From: Paraburkholderia phenazinium
Lineage (GTDB): Bacteria > Pseudomonadota > Gammaproteobacteria > Burkholderiales > Burkholderiaceae
Direction: 5' to 3'
Assembly: GCF_900141745.1 (NCBI RefSeq)
Contig: NZ_FSRM01000001.1
Location: 1,550,001-1,614,000, forward strand
Length of the DNA stretch: 64,000 nucleotides
Every line of letters begins with the position of its first letter. Within the stretch, counting starts at the first letter, position 1. Positions 10,584-18,065 of the stretch are shown here, one piece after another. The translations under genes were made by a program, and so were the position numbers. Below the pieces are notes generated by a model, which worked only from the letters and a program-made list of their open reading frames with translations, did no database searches and was not told the origin of the DNA.

Positions 10584-11153
10584 ATGAACAAGGCCTTTGT
10601 TAAAGAATCGAGCGAAGAGAGTGACGACGATCTCGACGCCGCGCAACCTGCGATCCCAGCCGGTGCGAAAAACTACATTACCCCCGCCGGTTACCGGCGG
10701 CTGCGCGATGAACTGCTGCATCTGATCGACGAGGAGCGTCCGGAGGTCGTGAAACTGGTCTCGTGGGCGGCCTCGAACGGCGACCGTTCCGAAAACGGCG
10801 ATTACATCTACGGAAAGCGGCGGTTGCGCGAAATCGACCGGCGCATCCGGTTTCTGACCAAACGCCTTGATCTGGCGGAGATTGTGGATAGCAGCAAGCA
10901 GGAAAATATCGACCAGGTGTTTTTCGGTGCGACCGTCGACTATGCGACCGCGGATGGCGAGGTGCACACGGTGACGATAGTCGGTGTCGACGAGGTCGAT
11001 CTGGACCACGGACGGGTAAGCTGGATTTCGCCCGTGGCGCGGGCGCTGGTGAAGGCCAGGATCGGCGATCAGGTGACGTTGCACACTCCCGCGGGCCCAG
11101 AACCGATCGATATCATCGACGTGGTGTACCCACCGCCGGATGAAGGCGGTTAA
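10584..11153 (+). CDS. greB: transcription elongation factor GreB
   Basis: 189 residues starting MNKAFVKESSEESDDD, with GGAAG just upstream. After an acidic N-terminal extension the Gre coiled-coil domain begins at NYITPAGYRRLRDEL and includes NGDRSENGDYIYGKRR, the GreB-type tip with its acidic catalytic residues, then a C-terminal FKBP-like domain (FFGATVDYATADGEVHTV, GRVSWISPVARAL). It rescues backtracked RNA polymerase by stimulating transcript cleavage. About 30 residues longer than E. coli GreB because of the N-terminal extension. Confidence 0.93.
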   Translation: MNKAFVKESSEESDDDLDAAQPAIPAGAKNYITPAGYRRLRDELLHLIDEERPEVVKLVSWAASNGDRSENGDYIYGKRRLREIDRRIRFLTKRLDLAEIVDSSKQENIDQVFFGATVDYATADGEVHTVTIVGVDEVDLDHGRVSWISPVARALVKARIGDQVTLHTPAGPEPIDIIDVVYPPPDEGG

Positions 11154-11204
11154 TCGCTGGGCCAGGCGGTGCGGGCACGCACTGCCTTCAAGTCACAGGT
11201 GACA

Positions 11205-11230
11205 AAAAAAAGGCGCCGCAAGCGGCGCCT
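11205..11230 (-). terminator. porin gene terminator
   Basis: AGGCGCCG (11211-11218) pairs with CGGCGCCT (11223-11230) with a CAAG loop. The minus strand follows with seven Ts. It lies between convergent greB and the porin gene and is strong in the porin direction. Confidence 0.85.
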
Positions 11231-11255
11231 TTCAGTACTTCTACTACCGGATGCT

Positions 11256-12401
11256 TTAGAAGCGGGTACGCAGACCTGCCGTCACAGCAACCTGGTTGTT
11301 GTTGCCCGAAGCGGTCAGACCATTGATGTCTGCGTTCAGGCCCGAGCCGTCCTGGCTCACGTGTTGATATTCGCCTTGCAGGTACACGTCGGTACGCTTC
11401 GACAGCGAGTACGAAGTTTGCAGGTTGAACTGGTTCCACTTCGGATTCGCGCCATCGATGCTCGATTGCGTGTAGGTGTAGCCAGCAGCCAGGCTCAGAG
11501 CCGGCGTCAGCTGGTAACGGCCGTTCACTTCGAAGTTCTGGAAGTGACCGCTGGTCGCGCCGAGCGGAACCGTTGCCGACGTACCTGCCGAACCCGCAGC
11601 GATGCCTGCGAGGTCGTTCAGGTTGGTTTGCGTGTACACGAAGGCTGCCGTTGCCGGGCCGAATGCGTAGCTGATGCCAGCACCGAACGTGCGCTGACGA
11701 CCTGCCAGCAGCGTGTTGTCGCCGTCGACTGCGCCGGCGGTGTTCGTGATTGCGCCGAGAGCACCAACGTTGTTATTCAGTTGCAGGTACGCAGCTGCAA
11801 CATTCAGGCCGCCGTAGTTATACGAACCGCCAACGCTGTAAGCACGGTTGTTCGAGAACTCGCCAGCTGCGTTCGAGAAGCCATACAGGCCGCCGAACTT
11901 GAAGCCGCCGTAGTTCGCGCTCTGGAACTTGACCGAGTTGTCGACGCGGAACGAGTTGTCGAGGTTGTCGTTGTCGAACGGGTGAGCCGTGAACGTGCCA
12001 CCGTATTGCGTGCCCGTCAGTGCCAGCGGTCCGAGATAGTCCACAACGCTGTCATATTGACGGCCAAGGGTCACGGCGCCGAACTGGTCGCTTGCCAGAC
12101 CAACGAATGCCTGGCGGCCGAACAGACGACCGTCCTGGCGGAGGGTGCCGTTCATGACGTTAAAGCCGTTTTCCAACGTGAAGATTGCCTTCAGACCGCC
12201 ACCGAGGTCTTCAGAGCCGCGCAGGCCCCAACGGCTCGTGTTGACCGCGCCGTCCGTTGCTTGCCAGTTGGAATGACCATTCTGGTTGTTCGTGTAGGTG
12301 ATGCCTGCATCGATCAAACCGTACAGCGTAACGCTGCTTTGCGCGTGCGCTGCAGTAGCAAAAACGCCCGTGAGGGCCGCGACCATGAGTGTCTTTTTCA
12401 T
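11256..12401 (-). CDS. outer membrane porin, trimeric OmpC/Gram-negative porin family (porin_4)
   Basis: 381 residues from MKKTLMVAALTGVFATAAHAQ, a clear signal peptide cut after AHA; an in-frame extension upstream to 12653 is not conserved. The mature protein starts SSVTLYGLIDAGITY and contains beta-proteobacterial porin strings: SRWGLRGSEDLGGGLKAIF, GRQAFVGLASDQFGAVTLGRQY (PEFG-like strand and loop 3) and a terminal aromatic YLQGEYQHVS...GLRTRF ending in Phe, the outer membrane assembly signal. General diffusion porin in the outer membrane. Monocistronic with its own terminator. Confidence 0.95.
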   Translation of the reverse strand: MKKTLMVAALTGVFATAAHAQSSVTLYGLIDAGITYTNNQNGHSNWQATDGAVNTSRWGLRGSEDLGGGLKAIFTLENGFNVMNGTLRQDGRLFGRQAFVGLASDQFGAVTLGRQYDSVVDYLGPLALTGTQYGGTFTAHPFDNDNLDNSFRVDNSVKFQSANYGGFKFGGLYGFSNAAGEFSNNRAYSVGGSYNYGGLNVAAAYLQLNNNVGALGAITNTAGAVDGDNTLLAGRQRTFGAGISYAFGPATAAFVYTQTNLNDLAGIAAGSAGTSATVPLGATSGHFQNFEVNGRYQLTPALSLAAGYTYTQSSIDGANPKWNQFNLQTSYSLSKRTDVYLQGEYQHVSQDGSGLNADINGLTASGNNNQVAVTAGLRTRF

Positions 12402-12817
12402 CTTTGTAAACTCCGAGAACAGGATGGGTTTTGGAAACCCAGGCTTCGAGGAAACGTCACGCGTACGCTGCGAGAGGCGATGGTCTGCGTGAGTGCGCAC
12501 GATGCAAGCGGCGCGCTTGTTTCCGGACAGGCAGAGTGTAAGGACGTGGTCGCCCAGCGGACCTTCCGATTTGCGCAATAAAGTATTACTTGACGCGCAA
12601 TTATTGGCGATGTTTGTCAAAGCCTTATTGGAAAAGGCTTTGCGTGGATACAACGGGTGGGGAGAGGGTGTGTCAACAGTCGTGCGTTGTTCAATTGCTA
12701 CACCAAATGATGCGCAAAAACAACGCGAAAAGAATGAAAATCAAGATTGTTGCGGGACGAGCAATACATGATTGTCCATCGCACCGGCAATGTTTCGAAG
12801 CGCGGGTTGTATACTGG

Positions 12818-12905
12818 TCTTTCTGCTTTTCGAAGCGGACTTTTTCGTTGACGAAAAAGATCTCCAAACCTTTGTCGGCGCGACTTCCCAGTCGCGCTTT
12901 TTTTT
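12818..12905 (+). ncRNA. candidate small RNA ending at an intrinsic terminator
   Basis: There is no protein gene upstream for this plus-strand terminator to serve. The stretch folds into three successive hairpins: GCTT-TTCG-AAGC (12825-12836), CTTTTTCG-TTGA-CGAAAAAG (12840-12859) and a GCGCGAC/GTCGCGC terminator stem (12878-12897) followed by eight Ts (12898-12905). A TATACT -10-like hexamer is at 12810-12815. Start site and existence are inferred; a leader or 3' end of an unrecognised transcript is the alternative. Confidence 0.35.
12878..12905 (+). terminator. intrinsic terminator
   Basis: GCGCGAC (12878-12884), loop TTCCCA, GTCGCGC (12891-12897), then TTTTTTTT. Strong plus-strand terminator with no annotated protein gene upstream on that strand. 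Confidence 0.85.
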
Positions 12906-12929
12906 GCCTATGTTTTCCGTGAACCGGTT

Positions 12930-13172
12930 CTAGCGGATATCGGTAGCGAGGACGCCCGGCAGAGATTCGAAATCAGTAACCACGCTCCAGTCTTCCATTA
13001 CGTAATGGCGGGCATCCATTGGGGAAGACAACAGGTTTTGCCAGTGATCGCCATGCCACATGGGATCAAAGTCGAAGGCCGACTCTGCCGGCTGTCTGGC
13101 CCTGTCCGCGGGCGCCTTGTGGAGCGAGCGGCTCATCCAGGCGGTAAAGCGATGGAGTTCGTTCAGCAGCAT
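12930..13172 (-). CDS. small hypothetical protein
   Basis: 80 residues with a strong AAAGGAGA ribosome site before the ATG, the main reason to call it. The sequence begins MLLNELHRFTAWMSRSLHKA and is acidic and aromatic toward the C-terminus (DFDPMWHGDHWQNLL, VMEDWSVVTDFESLPGV). There is no signal peptide or membrane segment and I recognise no family. It is divergent from the cold-shock gene and convergent with the candidate small RNA, whose terminator abuts its stop codon. Confidence 0.6.
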   Translation of the reverse strand: MLLNELHRFTAWMSRSLHKAPADRARQPAESAFDFDPMWHGDHWQNLLSSPMDARHYVMEDWSVVTDFESLPGVLATDIR

Positions 13173-13427
13173 GACTATCTCCTTTACATACTTCCAAGAC
13201 CATCATGAGGCGACCGGTTTACTGGAACAACCCGGACAAACACTTACGAAAGACATACTCTGTTACAAATCCAGGGAAAAATTCCCTCTTTATGCGGGGA
13301 GGGGAGTTATCAAGTAAAACTGACGTGCCGGATATTCGGTTGTTACTTAATATGCGCGCGTTCGTTGCATCCAGTCAGGTGTCGTTTCGTTATTGTTTCA
13401 GCTTATAAGCCTCTATTAAAAATTTTC
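13173..13427. other. intergenic region between the small hypothetical gene and the cold-shock promoter
   Basis: About 250 bases, less GC-rich than the surroundings, carrying the promoter of the minus-strand small gene (not resolved) and nothing else that I can support. Confidence 0.5.
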
Positions 13428-13457
13428 TTGACGGCTGATCTTTCTTCCCCGTATAAC
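13428..13457 (+). promoter_or_regulatory. sigma70-type promoter of the cold-shock gene
   Basis: TTGACG (13428-13433) and TATAAC (13452-13457) with an 18-base spacer. Transcription from here gives a 5' leader of roughly 120 bases before the ATG at 13583, consistent with the long regulated leaders of csp mRNAs. Confidence 0.6.
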
Positions 13458-13582
13458 GGCAATGCTGAATTTTAGATTAGAAGACGTGATGGCATATCGC
13501 TACCACGTACCTCAATAAGGTCGTATCGTAATCGGCGTGAGGGCATTGCCCGTCTTAATCAAATCTAGAGGGAAATTGGAAT

Positions 13583-13786
13583 ATGGAAACTGGTATCGTA
13601 AAATGGTTCAACGATGCTAAGGGCTTTGGCTTCATCACATCGGACTCGGGTGGCGACGATCTGTTCGCGCACTTCTCGGAAATTCGCGCCGAAGGTTTCA
13701 AATCGCTCAAGGAAAACCAGCGGGTTTCCTTCGAAGTGAAGACGGGCCCGAAGGGTAAGCAGGCAGCGAACATCCAGCCGCTGTAA
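13583..13786 (+). CDS. cspA: cold-shock protein (CspA family)
   Basis: 67 residues beginning [21 protein letters not shown], with RNP1 (KGFGFI) and RNP2-type (DLFAHFS) nucleic-acid binding motifs of the cold-shock OB fold, ending [13 protein letters not shown]. It binds single-stranded RNA and DNA and acts as an RNA chaperone. AGAGGGAAA precedes the start. The long leader and the downstream hairpin terminator make it a single-gene unit. Whether it is cold-induced cannot be told from sequence. Confidence 0.95.
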   Translation: METGIVKWFNDAKGFGFITSDSGGDDLFAHFSEIRAEGFKSLKENQRVSFEVKTGPKGKQAANIQPL

Positions 13787-13838
13787 GCCGTGCGGGCCAC
13801 GCCAACCGCGCGGCCGCAACACTGCATCGTAGAGCAGG

Positions 13839-13867
13839 AAAGCCCTCGCATTGCCGGGGGCTTTTTT
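13839..13867 (+). terminator. cold-shock gene terminator
   Basis: AAGCCCTCG pairs with CGGGGGCTT around a short loop, followed by TTTTTT. Confidence 0.8.
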
Positions 13868-14219
13868 ATTGGTGATGTTTGATACGGGTTTATTCCTATT
13901 TTAATTCCTGCTCGGGCGTATCTCGGTGACTGCAGAGGGCTTAAGGCAGTATGTGCGTGGCCGATATTGCCCCTGAGTGAAGCGCACGCGTTCTGTTACG
14001 TCGATTTACCCAGGGTTTTCGAGTATAAAAATGGCCGGCCTTTCCGTGTTCGAGTCATAAAAACATAATGTTGCCACGACGTCCAGATTCGCTAAAGACT
14101 GCCACCGCACCGCGTACCGCTCCCTCAGCCCCGCATTAAAGCGGCCAGACCGCGCGCATGCCGGTGCGCCAACTGATGCATACTTGCAGCAAGCCACGTA
14201 TCGAACCCTATCCTTGCCC
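13868..14219. other. 352-base intergenic region
   Basis: Between the cold-shock terminator and the exonuclease gene. I see no gene, repeat or convincing promoter in it. Confidence 0.5.
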
Positions 14220-15371
14220 ATGTCAGAACAGTTTTTGCAGAATCCCGCGATCGATTTGCCGATAGCGTTCGTCGACCTTGAGACCACAGGTGGATCGACC
14301 GGGGAACATCGCATCACCGAAGTGGGCGTCGTCGAAGTAGGTCCATTGGGTGTGTCCCGCTGGAGCACGCTGGTCGATCCGCAGCAAAGCATTCCGCCCT
14401 TTATCCAGCAACTCACGGGTATCACCGATGCGATGGTGCGCGGCGCTCCCACATTCGATTCAATTGCTCCCGCCCTGTTCGAGCGCCTCGAGGGAAAGCT
14501 GTTTATTGCGCACAACGCGAGTTTCGATCGTGGCTTCCTGCGCAGCGAGTTTCGCCGCGCGGGACTGGCGTTCAATCCGGATGTACTGTGCACCGTGCGT
14601 CTGTCGCGCGCACTCTTTCCGGCAGAAAAGCGCCACGGACTCGACGCGCTAGTCGAGCGGTACGCATTGGTACCGTCCGACCGGCACCGTGCGCTGGCCG
14701 ATGCCGACCTCCTGTGGCAGTTCTGGCAGCGCCTGCATGGGCTGGTCCCGCTCGAGGTGCTGCGCACGCAGATCGACCGCACGTTGCGACGTTACCGGCT
14801 GGCGGGCGAAATCACGGAAGACCTGCTCGATACGGCGCCGGCCGGTTGCGGCGTCTATGTGTTCTACGGAGAGGACGATGTGCCGCTCTATGTCGGCCGC
14901 AGCGTGCGGGTCCGGCAACGCTTGCGCTCGCATCTGAGCGGCGAGCGCCGCTCGTCGAAGGACATGCGGCTCGCGCAGCAGGTGCGGCGCGTCGAGTGGC
15001 TGGCGACCGGCGGCGAGTTGGGGGCTATGCTGGCGGAGGCTCAGTGGATCGCGACGCTGCGTCCGGGGCAGAACCGCGTCCCGCGGGTCGCGAAAAGCGA
15101 CCCTGTCGATGCCCCGTGGCCGTTCGACGGACCTATCGTTTTCGAGGAGCGCGACGCGGAGTTGCAAGCCCGCGCCTTTCACGTGGTCGACCGCTGGCGC
15201 TACGTCGGTCACGCCCCCTCGCTCGCCCAGGCGGCAAGCCTGCATGCGTCGAGCGTCGCGGGTTCGTTTGAACTTTCGACTTACCGGATCCTGCAGTCGC
15301 ATCTCGCGCGCGGCCTGCGGGTCATGCCGCTTGGGTTGCCCATCGCGGCAAGTGCAGCGAGCGTCGCCTAG
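14220..15371 (+). CDS. DnaQ-type 3'-5' exonuclease fused to a GIY-YIG nuclease domain
   Basis: 383 residues from MSEQFLQNPAIDLPIAF; an earlier in-frame ATG at 14184 is less likely. The first 180 residues are a DEDDh exonuclease: FVDLETTGG (Asp19, Glu21), LFIAHNASFDRGFL and RHRALADADLLWQF (catalytic His and Asp). After a linker, about residues 210-290 form a UvrC-like GIY-YIG domain (GCGVYVFYGEDDVPLYVGRS, then RLRSHL). The C-terminal 90 residues resemble the tail found in this two-domain family. The epsilon/UvrC-like architecture suggests DNA repair or end processing; the substrate is unknown. Confidence 0.85.
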   Translation: MSEQFLQNPAIDLPIAFVDLETTGGSTGEHRITEVGVVEVGPLGVSRWSTLVDPQQSIPPFIQQLTGITDAMVRGAPTFDSIAPALFERLEGKLFIAHNASFDRGFLRSEFRRAGLAFNPDVLCTVRLSRALFPAEKRHGLDALVERYALVPSDRHRALADADLLWQFWQRLHGLVPLEVLRTQIDRTLRRYRLAGEITEDLLDTAPAGCGVYVFYGEDDVPLYVGRSVRVRQRLRSHLSGERRSSKDMRLAQQVRRVEWLATGGELGAMLAEAQWIATLRPGQNRVPRVAKSDPVDAPWPFDGPIVFEERDAELQARAFHVVDRWRYVGHAPSLAQAASLHASSVAGSFELSTYRILQSHLARGLRVMPLGLPIAASAASVA

Positions 15372-15964
15372 CCCGTCGCGCCAACCCCGCCGGATTCACA
15401 CACGTGACCGAGCGCGTGGGTGAGTGCGCCCGAGCGGGCGGAGTCATAGCGGGTCAATGAGTTCCAGTTCGCAATACCCTGCGCCACGCGCGACGGGCAG
15501 TCTTGGGCCGTACGTAGCGTCTGCACACGTGCGAGCCCGGCGATCATCGACTTGGTCAACCGGTCGAGCTGGGGCCGGGTGCTGGTCGCGAGGTCGGGAG
15601 GAGCCCCCTCAGGCGGGCGCGTGCTGCGCCAGGTGGCGAACAGGGCGTTCTGCACTTCCTTGCTGGCGTCAATCTGATCCTGGAAGAATGCTCGTGCAAA
15701 CTCAGGGTCGACCTGCGCGGCGGCCGCCCGCTTGGCGACATCGTCGAGTAAAGCGGCTTCGCGCGGTGCATCGGTGATGGCCTGATGGTTTGCCCACTTC
15801 CAGCGCGCGACAGGCTCAGCAAGAGCCAGTCGTTGAGATACGAGCGAAATCAGATTGGTCAGGGCGGTGTCGTCGCTGTCTGCATGAGCGAGGCGCGGCG
15901 ATAGAGTCGATGCGGCGCACAGCGCGAGCGCACACAGTACACCGCTACGATACAAACGATTCAT
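15368..15964 (-). CDS. secreted chorismate mutase (AroQ gamma type)
   Basis: 198 residues. From the ATG at 15964 the N-terminus is a good signal peptide (MNRLYRSGVLCALALCA..., cut near LAHA), so I prefer it over the start at 16060. The mature all-helical domain contains LVSQRLALAEPVARWKWAN and a second helix with QDQIDASKEVQNALF, the periplasmic AroQ-gamma pattern in which Arg, Lys and Gln/Glu line the site. It converts chorismate to prephenate outside the cytoplasm; the physiological reason is unsettled. Four-base overlap with the convergent exonuclease gene. Confidence 0.85.
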   Translation of the reverse strand: MNRLYRSGVLCALALCAASTLSPRLAHADSDDTALTNLISLVSQRLALAEPVARWKWANHQAITDAPREAALLDDVAKRAAAAQVDPEFARAFFQDQIDASKEVQNALFATWRSTRPPEGAPPDLATSTRPQLDRLTKSMIAGLARVQTLRTAQDCPSRVAQGIANWNSLTRYDSARSGALTHALGHVCESGGVGATG

Positions 15965-16194
15965 GAGAGGGGCGACCGGGCAGTCGAGGGAGAAAAGCCT
16001 GAAGAATAAACGATGCGGCGGTAAAGCGACGGGTATAAAGCGGGAGACGTGCGCGAACATGGCGCTGAACTGATTGATCCGGCGCGTACCAATGAGTCAA
16101 TACAACCTGCTGCGGCCCGCAAAATGTGCGCACGTGCGCTCGCCGGTCACGCACGGTGTGCGTGTCCCCGATGCTGCAGCGCGCCAGCTCACTC

Positions 16195-16344
16195 TTACTT
16201 CGGCTCGCACGACTTGCGTTGTTCGTCGAAGAACGCGCGAACATGCTCAGGCAGTTCGGCGCCCAGGAACTCAACGCCAGCAGGTTCCGGATCCGGACTG
16301 AAGACTTTATCCGGGGTCGGAATCTTGGGCGGTTTGGCATCCAT
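16195..16344 (-). CDS. very small conserved-looking hypothetical protein
   Basis: 49 residues from an ATG with a strong AGGAG site eight bases upstream; a longer frame to 16416 lacks this. The sequence is Pro/Glu-rich (DAKPPKIPTPDKVFSPDPEP) followed by an amphipathic segment (LPEHVRAFFDEQRK) and a single Cys. There is no signal peptide. I do not recognise a family. The good ribosome site and balanced composition support translation. Confidence 0.5.
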   Translation of the reverse strand: MDAKPPKIPTPDKVFSPDPEPAGVEFLGAELPEHVRAFFDEQRKSCEPK

Positions 16345-17061
16345 GATTTTTCTCCTGTACCAACTGATTATCTGCCGCGGTCCCCAATCTGCACTAGTGC
16401 TGCAAAGCGTTAACACTGTTTTTCAACGCTTGTCTGTTGCTTTAACGGCACAGCATCACTTTGCTTGAACTCGTTTGAATAAAATTTAAGGCCTGCTCTG
16501 CATTTTTACGAACGGTCGCGCTTATTTGAATCTGCCGCCCTGCACGGCCTTGTACCGCCTGCCACTGCTCGCTGTCGAAGACGTCGCCCTGCTATGTTCG
16601 AGCTTTCTCATTGCTGCATTGCAGCGCCTGCGTGTGTCGTCGTTTTTCGCGTATTTCCGACCGGGCCCTTTAGCGTTACGTAGCCTTTACCGCAGAAGCG
16701 GCGTAAAGGTGTCTGTCACACTGAATGGTTATCGAGGCCTTTAAGCAATCAGTTTCGCTGCAGTGCACATACACCAGGAAACGTCGCCGCTTGTTTCAAC
16801 CATCCCTCATTTTTTGTTAACGACGGGTTACGTGATTTCGTTGACGTCTTTGACGTTCTTTTACGTATGCATATGAAATGACGAAAGCACACCGCGTCCC
16901 TTTGGAGGCGGTGTGCATGGGTCAGACGTGAAGTCGTGCAATGGGCAATGCCCGGGTGTACGCGACCCGCTCAAGCTGTGCGACGTGAATGACCTTCCTG
17001 CTGGCCCGTTGTGTGAGCGAAAGCGGGGCGGATAGACGGAGAGTTTCCGTCGCCCTCTACG
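16345..17061. other. 717-base intergenic region
   Basis: Contains no convincing gene. Two hairpins stand out: CTTTAC...GTAAAG at 16685-16708 and a 9-bp stem GCACACCGC (16887-16895) / GCGGTGTGC (16908-16916). Neither has a proper T-run on either strand. An open frame at 16526-16744 starts with TTG without a ribosome site and is not called. Confidence 0.5.
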
Positions 17062-17199
17062 TCAGCGGCAGACGTGCACTCGATGGTGGTGATGCCAGAC
17101 CCAATGACAATGATGGTGATGGTCATAGTCAGCGAACGCCGGCATTGCCGCGCATAGCGTTGTCACTGCAACGAGGATTGTCGCGCCGATCTTCTTCAT
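17062..17199 (-). CDS. 45-residue secreted His-rich peptide
   Basis: The ATG at 17197-17199 is preceded by GGGAG with 8-base spacing. The first 23 residues are a signal peptide (MKKIGATILVAVTTLCA..., ending AFA). The mature 22 residues contain ten His in two HHHH runs (27-30 and 36-39) plus His32 and His42, with Cys31 and Cys44 and two Trp. This composition strongly suggests periplasmic metal (Cu, Ni or Zn) binding, but that is inference. Small HHHH-motif secreted proteins are known in Burkholderiales databases as uncharacterised. The plus-strand frame over it (16989-17201) is a shadow. Confidence 0.75.
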   Translation of the reverse strand: MKKIGATILVAVTTLCAAMPAFADYDHHHHCHWVWHHHHRVHVCR

Positions 17200-17350
17200 A
17201 GATACATCTCCCGAGAGTTAGAGACGAAAGCATAGCAGTTTGTGTGCCTTAAACGTCCGCGCTATCCGTCGCGTGGCGCGCATCTATGTGTTTCGCCGAA
17301 GCGTCCGGGGTGAAGCAGTTTGAGCAGCATGTTTTGACACGCGCTCACGA

Positions 17351-17484
17351 TTGTCAGATTTGCGAGAAAAGTGATTTCAAAACTTAGGTATTTACCCTGG
17401 GTTTATCGACTCTTAGACTGTATTCACCTGCTGCACACAAACCTGTTTGCGGCGCTGTGTAAAACAAATTCTGGAGGTTTAATC
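17351..17484 (+). promoter_or_regulatory. conserved upstream block shared with DUF4148 copy 1 (copy 2)
   Basis: Matches 1429-1563 nearly end to end, including AACTTAGGTATTTACCCT, CTTAGACTGT, TTCACCTGCTGCACACAAAC, GCGGCGCTGTG and the ribosome site. Divergence is concentrated in short patches between these blocks, as expected if the blocks are functional. Confidence 0.6.
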
Positions 17485-17799
17485 ATGAACTCGATCATCA
17501 AGGCTGTTGCCATCGCTGTCGTTCTTTCCGCTCCGGTCGCTTCATTCGCTCAATCGAACCAACCTGTGACCCGTGCAGAGGTGCGCAGTCAACTGGTTCA
17601 ACTTGAAAAGGCCGGCTATAACCCAGCGTCGGCTGACAATGCCACTTACCCGGCTGACCTGCAGGCTGCAGAGGCGCGCGTTGCTGCAGAGAATGGTTCG
17701 ACGAGCGGTGTCGGTGGTGTGGTTAGCGGTTCGTCGGAATCGGGCGCTGCTGCAGTCTCGACATTCACAGGCCAACGCTCGATTTACGCCGGTCACTAA
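17485..17799 (+). CDS. DUF4148 family secreted protein (copy 2)
   Basis: 104 residues with the same layout as copy 1: signal peptide MNSIIKAVAIAVVLSAPVASFA, then QPVTRAEVRSQLVQLEKAGY, a YPADLQAAEARVAAENGSTS stretch and a Gly/Ser-rich tail. The start is fixed by TGGAGG nine bases upstream. Protein identity to copy 1 is high, strongest from the signal peptide through the AENGSTSGVGG segment, and lowest in the short Asn/Arg-rich insert and the tail. Exported, function unknown. Confidence 0.9.
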   Translation: MNSIIKAVAIAVVLSAPVASFAQSNQPVTRAEVRSQLVQLEKAGYNPASADNATYPADLQAAEARVAAENGSTSGVGGVVSGSSESGAAAVSTFTGQRSIYAGH

Positions 17800-17819
17800 A
17801 TCACTGTAGTGACGTTGTT

Positions 17820-17858
17820 CTGGGGTCTGGGCCGGACGGTGACGTCTGCCCACCCCAG
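17820..17858 (+). repeat. hairpin after DUF4148 copy 2
   Basis: CTGGGGT (17820-17826) is complementary to ACCCCAG (17852-17858), enclosing a GC-rich loop. No T-run follows; the nearest real terminator is at 17983. Confidence 0.4.
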
Positions 17859-17982
17859 CAGGTTTCGTCGGAAATGGTTCGTAAAACGTGTAATCGACAT
17901 CGAAACCTAAAGCGAGGTTGTGCGTCCTACACTGAAGTTGCCTCTAGCGAGAGGTGCTTTCATGGACATATCTCCCTTGTCA

Positions 17983-18011
17983 AACCCGCCGTTGCACCGG
18001 CGGGTTTTTTT
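17983..18011 (+). terminator. intrinsic terminator
   Basis: AACCCGCCG (17983-17991) pairs with CGGCGGGTT (17998-18006) and continues into a run of Ts to 18011. It would end the DUF4148 copy 2 transcript with an unusually long 3' region of about 200 bases. Confidence 0.85.
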
Positions 18012-18065
18012 GTATCCTGTGACGTCGTGCTGTGGGTCTTGGCAATCGTGGCTGTAGTGAATGAC

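Larger units (their letters stand above)
12402..12929. other. 528-base intergenic region
   Basis: No convincing protein gene. It contains the porin promoter and leader on the minus strand (not resolved) and, at its right end, two hairpins and an intrinsic terminator on the plus strand (see candidate small RNA). A 110-codon open frame at 12590-12922 lacks a ribosome site and reads through the terminator hairpin, so I do not call it. Confidence 0.6.

Noticed and set aside
11169..12581. 470-codon plus-strand open frame
   Set aside because: Antisense shadow of the porin gene; no ribosome site, composition only mirrors the porin codons.
12590..12922. 110-codon open frame
   Set aside because: No ribosome site and it spans a terminator hairpin and T-run.
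16887..16916. 9-bp hairpin as terminator
   Set aside because: No T-tract on either strand, so left as an unexplained inverted repeat.
16989..17201. 70-codon plus-strand frame
   Set aside because: Antisense to the 45-residue His-rich peptide gene, which has a good ribosome site and signal peptide.
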